A DNA stretch of 64,000 nt, from assembly GCA_024500155.1 (NCBI GenBank), contig CM044860.1, positions 7,426,501 to 7,490,500 on the forward strand, in the 5' to 3' direction. The position numbers and the translations under genes were made by a program. The stretch is from Chenopodium formosanum. Its lineage: Eukaryota; Streptophyta; Magnoliopsida; Caryophyllales; Amaranthaceae. Below the pieces are notes generated by a model. It ran no database searches. It saw nothing but the letters and a program-made list of their open reading frames with translations, and was not told the DNA's origin. Shown one piece after another: positions 57,479 to 64,000 of this stretch. Within the stretch, counting starts at the first letter, position 1. The number at the start of each line of letters is the position of its first letter.

Positions 57479-60400
57479 CTAGTTTTGCCACGCAGGGCCA
57501 AAATGTACATTAGTACCCTCCGAAACACCATTAAACAAAAGGTTGGGAGAAAACTCTAGCTTAACTCCAAATTCTAACCACTGCACATTAGGGTGTTTAA
57601 TACAGCTTGATCTAGGAAGAATCCTTCTTGCTGCCCTGGCTTGAGAGTCCACAAGTTTCAGCTTCTCTCTTGGCACTTTCATCAATTTGCATCCTTGAAG
57701 CTCCTGAATCAGCTCCCTGCAAGTAGCATATATGTGACTAGATTCATCAGAAGGGGTAGCATGATCATTTATCCCTGATACAGCTCTTTGACAGTCAGAC
57801 CAAATAGTAACATTTATCCACCCTTTAACCTTGGTTAGATAGATACCAGCTAGAATGGCTAAGGACTCAGCAATAAGGGGGCTAGTAGCCTGGGAGTGGA
57901 TAGCAAAACCGTCCACCCAAGTACCATCCGGGGCAGTAACACTACAGGCAATCCCAGCAGACAAGGAGTTAAACTCATAGGAAGCATCAACACAGACAAC
58001 ATGAGCAGGAGGATGACAAACAGGAGCAAGGACACTAGTAATCTGGTTACTTTTGAAAGATTGAGATAGATAGGTGGTTTCATGGGCAAGCCAAATGCAC
58101 TGCTTTATCCAGCCCTCAGATGGGGTAGATTTCTTGTCAAAAATCCATTTGTTCCTTCTAAACCAAATTTTCCAGCAGATAATGGAGAAAGCAATATTCC
58201 AGCTACAGGAGAAAGGGTGGAGAACATCAGAGATGGATAAGTTTAGCTTAAGCCAAGAGAGTAGGGAATCAACATTGAAGAAATTAGGGGGGGTAGGTAA
58301 GGAATTCCAGATTTCCACAGCTCTGGGGCAGTCCCTGAGTGCATGAAGAGTGGATTCAACTAGATTTGGACAGAAACAGCAGAAGGGGGGTATTGGAACA
58401 TGCCTAGAACTCAGGAGGGAGGCAGAAGGAATTCTATCCCAAGCTACTTGCCATAGAAAGATCTTGTTTGCAGGGAGGATTTGGAGATCCCAGATAAGGT
58501 TCCAGATGTCAGAAACATCTGAGAGGGGAGCATTGAGAGACTTTAGGTAGGCATAGGCTTTGTTAGAATCAAAAAACTTGCCCTTTCCAAGGGAGCAAAA
58601 AGGGAAGTCACTTAACAGAGGAAAGATAGGAATGGCATGAATCCATAAGGAGAGATCAGGGGGGAGTTGCACAGAAAGGTTATCCATATTCCACCCATTC
58701 CCATCAATAATTGACTCAAGTTTCAGGTGAAGTTCATGCTCAGGTATGGGGCCAATAATAAGGTCTCTCAAGGCACCTTTTCCTAACCAATTGTCAAACC
58801 ACAAGGAACAATGATTTCCTCTCCCCACCACCCATTGGTTAAATTTTTCAAAAAGATCCCAACCCTTCCCAATTGATTGCCAAATATGAGAGCCATACTT
58901 AAAACTGGAAGGAACTTCCCTTCTGCAGTATTTTTCCTTTATAATCTGAGCAGCCAGATTATCCGAGTTATGGAGTTTCCAGCAAAGTTTTGCAAGCAAA
59001 AGGGTGTTTTGGAGGTGAGAAACTCTTAAACCTAAACCACCAGCAGACTTAGGAGTACAGATAGAATTCCAGGCAATTAAAGGCAACTTTTTCTTCTCAT
59101 GGTCAGAGCCCCAGAAAAATCTACAGCAAATCTGATCAATCTCTTGGCATGTCTTCTTGGGGAGAGAGATAGCACTCATAAGGTATTGGGGTATAGAGAG
59201 AAGAGAGCTTTGAATCAGCACAGCTCTTCCAACCTTTGTGAGACTTTTGGCTTTCCAGGAAGAGAGTTTTGCTTTCATTCTTGAGATAACAGAGTTTACT
59301 TGGGAAGGAGTAGGCCTCTTGTCAGAGAGAGGAAACCCCAAATAGACACCTAGGTCCTTGGTTTCCTTGATATTAAAGGAAGAGGTGAAAATATCAATGA
59401 TATGGGCATCAGCATTTCTGGAGAAGTACAATTGGCTCTTTGAAGTGTTCATTTTCTGGCCAGATACAGAGAAAAAGTAGTCAAGGGTGTTAGAGAGAGA
59501 GAGGAAAGTTGCATGAGAGGCTTCACCAAAAAGGATAACATCATCTGCAAACATGATATGAGAGACTGAGAGAGCATTTTTCCTGAAACTGAAGGGAACC
59601 CAAGAGCCAGAAGTGCAAGCTTCATTAATTAAGGAAGAGAGGAATTCCATGCAAATAATGAAGATATAAGGTGAAATTGGGTCTCCCTGCCTGATACCCC
59701 TGGAAGCATGGAATTTTTCAGTAGGTTTACCATTAACCATAACTTGGAAAGAGGAAGAGGAGATTGCACTCATAAGCAGATCTACAGAATTGCTGTCAAA
59801 ACCTTGTCTTGCCAAACAAGTCCTTATAAAAGGCCACTCAAGCCTATCATATGCCTTCTCTAAGTCAAGTTTGAGTGCAAACCAAGCTTTCTTACGTGAC
59901 TTTTTCTTCATGGAATGAAGAATTTCACTTGCAGCAATATAATTGGTTTCACATCCCCTGCCAGGGAGGAAACTGCTCTGGTTAGGAGAGATCATAGATT
60001 GGAGATGTGGTCTAATTCTGGCAACAAGAATTTTTGAAATGATTTTATAGGAGGTGTTGCAAAGGCTTATGGGTCGATATTGTTTGATGGTCTCAGGGTG
60101 CTCCACCTTGGGGATCAGGGTAATGGATGTGGAATTGATTTCATGGGGTATGGATAGAGAAGAGAAGCAAGAGGTGGCAAAGTGATGAATATCCTCCCAG
60201 ATTTCACCCCAGTGCTCCTGAAAAAACATTGGGTGATAACCATCTAAGCCAGGGGCTTTCAATTTTCCCAAGCTAAACACAGCAGCATGGGTCTCATGCA
60301 GCTCAGGGATATAAGAGATATTAATAGAATCAGCATATTGCTGAGGGAGAGGGAGAGAGTCTTGGGACTCAGAAGTAAATAAGGATTGGAAGTAAGAAGC

Positions 60401-61570
60401 TATATAAGCATGAAGCTGATCAGGCAGAATTGGCTCACCCACTTCAGATTTCAGATTTTCAATTTTGTTTCTTCTTCTTCTGATAATAACAGAAGTATGG
60501 AAGAAACTTGAGTTTTTATCACCACAAGCAATCCAGTTGACTCTTGATCTGACAGACCAAAAGGCCTCCTCCTGGGCATAAAGCTCAGAAATTTCCTTTG
60601 ACAAAGATTCTTCCAGATTCAATAGAAAACCATTGTTTGGTTCAGCATCAAGGGCAGCTTGAAACCCATTTATTCTCCTGGTTAGCCACTGAATTTTTTT
60701 GAGAGGGTTAGGAAAGTTTGATCTTTCCCAAGATTGGATAGAAGATGATAATGAGGCTAGTTTTGAGTGAAGAGTTTCATGGTTATGGGGCCAAGACAGA
60801 GTAACCAGCTTCTTGAAGGAGGGGTCCAAATACCACATGGGTTCCAACTTGAAAGGCTTCCTGATTTGGGGGGGGGGGGATAGGTAAGGTTTGGTAGAGA
60901 GTTTGATAGGAGCATGGTCAGAAGTGGTTCTAGGCAGGTGAATTAGATGGGATTCCGGAAAAAATTGGAGGAAAACTTGGTTAACAAAAGCCCTATCCAA
61001 TCTCTGTAAAATAGGTCTTCTCTTTTGTTTGTTAGACCAAGTGAATTTATTTCCCTTAAAGCCTAAGTCAGTTAGACCACAGGTGGTAATGCAATGATGG
61101 AACTTACTGACTCTTCTCAAATTTAAAGCAGTGCCCCCCAATTTTTCACTATTACAGAGAACATCATTAAAATCACCCATAACCACCCAAGGCAAAGACA
61201 TATCTTTTGCTAAATTCTCCAAGTCTAGCCAAGTTTCAAGTCTACGCTTAAATTTAGGACTCGCATAAACAGCAGAAATAAAGAAGAGCTGGGAAGATTT
61301 ATATACCTTCAAAACTCCATGTATAGCATGCAAGTCCTTGCTGCAGGATTTAAAGTCAAGAACATGCGATTTCCACAGCAGCAAAACACCCCCAGTGAGG
61401 CCACGAGGTTCAGCTAGCTCAAAACTATCAAAAGGCAGCCCCTTGATTATTTGCTCGGTATGAGCTCTGCTGGTCTTTATTTCAGATAGGAACAAGAGGT
61501 CAGGCATATGCTCTGAGATCAGATGATTAAGGTTATTGAGAAAACCCTTCCTTGCAATTAGCATTATCAT
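57479..61570 (-). CDS. LINE ORF2: endonuclease (N-truncated), reverse transcriptase, RNase H
   Basis: A single 1363-codon frame. The APE-type endonuclease shows GDFND (132-136) and SDHAP (217-221) but lacks the family's N-terminal WNCRG-type metal-binding strand. The reverse transcriptase has KLDLEKAYDRLEW, RGIRQGDPISPY and the catalytic FADD (674-677). A zf-RVT region follows (Trp/Cys-rich, FLWQVAWDRIP, then CCFCP). RNase H carries Asp1195 (VDASY), Glu1235 (AESLAIL) and Asp1259 (WSDC). Function in the intact family is target-primed reverse transcription. The reading start, MIMLIARKGF, is not native: its first three codons come from the target-site duplication. Endonuclease activity is therefore doubtful, although reverse transcriptase and RNase H motifs are intact. 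Whether it is transcribed is unknown, since the 5' promoter was lost. The antisense frames here are shadows. Confidence 0.93.
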   Translation of the reverse strand: MIMLIARKGFLNNLNHLISEHMPDLLFLSEIKTSRAHTEQIIKGLPFDSFELAEPRGLTGGVLLLWKSHVLDFKSCSKDLHAIHGVLKVYKSSQLFFISAVYASPKFKRRLETWLDLENLAKDMSLPWVVMGDFNDVLCNSEKLGGTALNLRRVSKFHHCITTCGLTDLGFKGNKFTWSNKQKRRPILQRLDRAFVNQVFLQFFPESHLIHLPRTTSDHAPIKLSTKPYLSPPPQIRKPFKLEPMWYLDPSFKKLVTLSWPHNHETLHSKLASLSSSIQSWERSNFPNPLKKIQWLTRRINGFQAALDAEPNNGFLLNLEESLSKEISELYAQEEAFWSVRSRVNWIACGDKNSSFFHTSVIIRRRRNKIENLKSEVGEPILPDQLHAYIASYFQSLFTSESQDSLPLPQQYADSINISYIPELHETHAAVFSLGKLKAPGLDGYHPMFFQEHWGEIWEDIHHFATSCFSSLSIPHEINSTSITLIPKVEHPETIKQYRPISLCNTSYKIISKILVARIRPHLQSMISPNQSSFLPGRGCETNYIAASEILHSMKKKSRKKAWFALKLDLEKAYDRLEWPFIRTCLARQGFDSNSVDLLMSAISSSSFQVMVNGKPTEKFHASRGIRQGDPISPYIFIICMEFLSSLINEACTSGSWVPFSFRKNALSVSHIMFADDVILFGEASHATFLSLSNTLDYFFSVSGQKMNTSKSQLYFSRNADAHIIDIFTSSFNIKETKDLGVYLGFPLSDKRPTPSQVNSVISRMKAKLSSWKAKSLTKVGRAVLIQSSLLSIPQYLMSAISLPKKTCQEIDQICCRFFWGSDHEKKKLPLIAWNSICTPKSAGGLGLRVSHLQNTLLLAKLCWKLHNSDNLAAQIIKEKYCRREVPSSFKYGSHIWQSIGKGWDLFEKFNQWVVGRGNHCSLWFDNWLGKGALRDLIIGPIPEHELHLKLESIIDGNGWNMDNLSVQLPPDLSLWIHAIPIFPLLSDFPFCSLGKGKFFDSNKAYAYLKSLNAPLSDVSDIWNLIWDLQILPANKIFLWQVAWDRIPSASLLSSRHVPIPPFCCFCPNLVESTLHALRDCPRAVEIWNSLPTPPNFFNVDSLLSWLKLNLSISDVLHPFSCSWNIAFSIICWKIWFRRNKWIFDKKSTPSEGWIKQCIWLAHETTYLSQSFKSNQITSVLAPVCHPPAHVVCVDASYEFNSLSAGIACSVTAPDGTWVDGFAIHSQATSPLIAESLAILAGIYLTKVKGWINVTIWSDCQRAVSGINDHATPSDESSHIYATCRELIQELQGCKLMKVPREKLKLVDSQARAARRILPRSSCIKHPNVQWLEFGVKLEFSPNLLFNGVSEGTNVHFGPAWQN

Positions 61571-61574
61571 ATCT
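61560..61574. repeat. LINE target-site duplication, right copy
   Basis: AGCATTATCATATCT. On the minus strand it reads AGATATGATAATGCT, and its ATGATAATG supplies the first codons of the open frame. Confidence 0.92.
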
Positions 61575-62219
61575 AATTCAACTACTTTTCTCCTTTTTTA
61601 CCGCTTCTTCCAACTTATTACCCTTTCTATTTCAGCATGATGAAACTAATTTACAATAGCACTAATCTATCATACAATTAAATTATAATTTTTTATTTAT
61701 TCATTCATTGTATTGTTGTACTCCATACCTTTAAACAATGCAATTTCTAAATAAAATTTGTTATTAGACAACATAATTTGTATAATTTATTAACCTTTAT
61801 GTGAATATATATTTTATATCATAATACAGAGTATGCCATTAGAAATCATAATTTGAGAGAAATAGCCGCAATTCACTAAATATATCAACTCTCTTTTTAT
61901 GACTTTTTGCACAAAAAAATTACGGAGTATCCTTTTTGTGTACATTAATCCTCTTAAAATCTCTAATGTCATCTAATCGTCAAAGTGTCGTGTAATCTTT
62001 CAACAATTTCGCATAATTTTCTGTTCCTCATTGACAAACTTTGTTAGAAAACTAGAAGCAACAAAATATAGCAAAAATGTAAGGAGTATTTTCTATATTT
62101 CTTATACAGAATTAAAGGAACACATGGGGCCCATATTAGTGACTTAAAGTACAATACGTATTTAATGACAATTGGTTACAAAATGACCATTAATCCATTT
62201 TGCCACTAAATCCAACACC
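61575..62219. other. Intergenic, no gene seen
   Basis: AT-rich sequence beyond the LINE, without a recognisable gene or complete transposon. Confidence 0.5.
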
Positions 62220-62221
62220 TA

Positions 62222-62507
62222 CTCCCTCCGTCCCCGAAACAACGACCCTTTAGGTTGATTTCGCGGGTCTTAAGAAAGTTAAATAAAAAAAAAGTAAAAG
62301 TATGTTAGAAAGATAACTTTACATGGGGTTTGTAAAAAAAGTAGAAAGAGGAAGTATTAAAAGTGCATGAAAAAACAAAATTTTATATGGGGAAGCTAAT
62401 TTTGCACAAATGTTGTTATAAATTGATGGGTATTTTAATACAAATGAATCGATCATTTTGGGACTAAAATTAGACCAAAAGGGTCGAACTTTCAGGGACG
62501 GAGGGAG
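62222..62507. mobile_element. Stowaway MITE
   Basis: CTCCCTCCGTCCCCGAAACA at the left, and its inverse TTTCAGGGACGGAGGGAG at the right, with TA on both sides (62220-62221, 62508-62509). The CTCCCTCCGT end is the classic plant Stowaway consensus. The arms continue as ACGACCCTTT / AAAGGGTCG. Confidence 0.9.
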
Positions 62508-62509
62508 TA

Positions 62510-63827
62510 CTATTTTTGATATTTTCATTAACATGACTTCAAAGGAGATTATTGGATTGATTTGGCACCATTAACTTTTAAAAAGAAACTAATTAATATC
62601 ATTTCTTGTTATTTATTCATTTAATTATCATTTATACTCAAATTATTTGTCAAAAAAACTAAAGGAACAATGACTTTTCTTCTATTATTGAAGAAAGGGT
62701 CCATCAAAATATAAGAAAGAACAATGTGTGGATACTTTAGAAAGATTCAAGATTTAGCTATCTAAATGTACGGATTTATCTTGTTCTTTTTATGATGTCC
62801 TACTCAACTTCCTCCTGTCATGCATTGGCAAGAACTTGGTCAATCAACGAACTCCGCCGACAGTGTAAGCATTCATAAAACTCCATTATTGTAGACCCTA
62901 CTAAATAATACTTGATCTAGTAATAAGGATTGTATCTTATAACCTCAAAATTTATCTTCACTAGAGACACATTTGAAGTAGGGATTCTCTTACCCCCGAC
63001 CCTCTAAGAGGCCTTGGACATTAAATCAGTTTAGTTGACTTGCATGAGGTTCCAATCCGGTAATACGCCTTACCTAAAACATACAACATTATGGATGCTT
63101 GTACAAGTGATTCTAGAAGAAGAGAAGGATACGGAAAATAACTCTTATCTTGGACAAAATCTTCCCACCTAAAAGATCAGCAAGAAGTTTTTACAAAGTT
63201 CCTTTCTTAAGATTATGGGCTTACTATTATTAGAAGCTTCCAAGTAGTACCAACTCCCAAGTAATACTATGAGTGACAGCAATTTAAACAAATAGAAATA
63301 TATATGAGATCCAATTTTACATCATTTTAAGTTCTAGACAGCCTGAAAGCATATATTTCCAGTTTACCACCTGAGTGTCATATGGACTCATTTCCATAGC
63401 CGATGCAACATTCAACATTGCACATACATCGCTTCATGTTGTTCGTGTTTGAATTACAGCCTAAAGGTGAAGGACGTTACCAATACAATCTTGTAGCCTG
63501 AAGCATACTAAGAGTAACAGTAAGTTCCATTATCATGGGAGTAAAGGTTGTTCATCTATGGCTACTATTCACAAATATGATTACAGCATTTATTAACACA
63601 GAGAACACTAAAAAGGGCATTTCGACCTGCTTGAGGAACCAGCATAATCTTCAGCTTCATAAAATTATATACAATGTACAATGTTTGCTTTCTGCAACTC
63701 TGCATGAACTAGCACCAAACAAGTTATTGACGCAAAAGAAGTTGCAGTTTTACATTTCTACCAAAGGAATTGACTTAAGAAAAACAGTACCGATAAACTG
63801 TTGTAAAAAGAGGTACTCATTTACCTG
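62510..63827. other. Intergenic or 3' UTR, no gene proven
   Basis: No supported coding exon. The portion 63400-63827 is less AT-rich and could be the 3' UTR of a minus-strand gene entering from beyond the right edge. A 114-codon plus-strand frame at 63535-63879 has no domain. Confidence 0.4.
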
Positions 63828-63880
63828 TCATGCCCAGTTTCTCTTAGCCCGAAGTTGGGTGAGTTTGTCCCTCCATTGAG
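63828..63880 (-). CDS. Possible terminal exon of a gene beyond the window
   Basis: On the minus strand a good acceptor (TTATTGTGCTGTTCTGGCAG) is followed by a short segment that reads QWRDKLTQLRAKRNWA and a stop in one phase. The composition is coding-like and helix-like, but another phase is also open up to a donor-like CAG/GTAAAT just after, so it could instead be an internal exon. I do not recognise the protein. The upstream exons would lie past position 64000. Confidence 0.3.
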
Positions 63881-64000
63881 CTGCCAGAACAGCACAATAA
63901 CCATGAGAGAACCACAAAATAATAATTTCAGGTCTTCATTTCAGAAGATGAATTGTATCAAGCAGGGTAAGCTTATTAATAACAAACAGAAGCCTATGCT

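Larger units (their letters stand above)
57372..61574 (-). mobile_element. Young 5'-truncated L1-type LINE
   Basis: The element reads on the minus strand from about 61565 to a poly(A) tail (T-run 57372-57392 on the plus strand). A perfect 15-bp TSD brackets it (57358-57372, 61560-61574). ORF1 and the first part of ORF2 are missing, as in 5'-truncated LINE insertions. The rest of ORF2 is open to its natural stop at 57479, followed by an 85-bp 3' UTR. A perfect TSD, intact tail and uninterrupted 4.1-kb frame all point to a recent insertion. Confidence 0.92.

Noticed and set aside
58074..59284. Plus-strand frames across the LINE
   Set aside because: Antisense shadows of LINE ORF2.

Overview
The window is eukaryotic plant nuclear DNA. 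It is AT-rich, the genes have many small GT-AG introns, and the space between genes is filled with transposon debris. All recognisable protein families are land-plant types: a DUF4408/DUF761 protein, a CYP85-clan P450, a SABATH methyltransferase, inositol-pentakisphosphate 2-kinase, a Sec14-nodulin protein and a plant L1 LINE. Gene structure and base composition suggest a eudicot. An Amaranthaceae-type (Caryophyllales) genome is my guess and is not proven. There is no bacterial, phage or CRISPR content.

Layout. 1-7.9 kb: gene-poor, with four inverted-repeat MITEs; the last ends just upstream of the TATA box of an intronless DUF4408/DUF761 gene (7888-8625). 8.6-17.8 kb: gene-free, with GAACT-repeat Harbinger-like MITEs, one nested in another. 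17.9-27.4 kb: two adjacent minus-strand genes, a 10-exon P450 that I assign to CYP722 (500 aa) and a 4-exon SABATH carboxyl methyltransferase (388 aa). I rebuilt both exon by exon and both are intact. 27.8-41.9 kb: a transposon graveyard with hAT, MULE, Stowaway, Helitron-like, CACTA, SINE and LINE relics, many with target-site duplications (TSDs) visible by eye. 43.4-47.4 kb: IPK1, plus strand, 7 coding exons, 453 aa. 50.9-56.2 kb: a Sec14-nodulin phosphatidylinositol transfer protein, minus strand, 14 coding exons, 619 aa. 57.4-61.6 kb: a very young LINE with a 1363-codon open frame, poly(A) tail and perfect 15-bp TSD. 61.6-64 kb: a Stowaway MITE and perhaps the last exon of a gene that continues beyond the window.

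How the genes relate. The most interesting pair is CYP722-like plus SABATH, same strand, about 0.8 kb apart. In strigolactone synthesis CYP722 enzymes oxidise carlactonoic acid and a SABATH enzyme methylates carlactonoates, so the pair could be a two-gene metabolic cluster; this is inference. IPK1 (phytate synthesis) and the Sec14-nodulin protein (phosphoinositide homeostasis) both touch inositol metabolism, but they are on opposite strands and their adjacency may be chance. Coordinates of multi-exon genes span start to stop codon; exon limits are in the evidence text.
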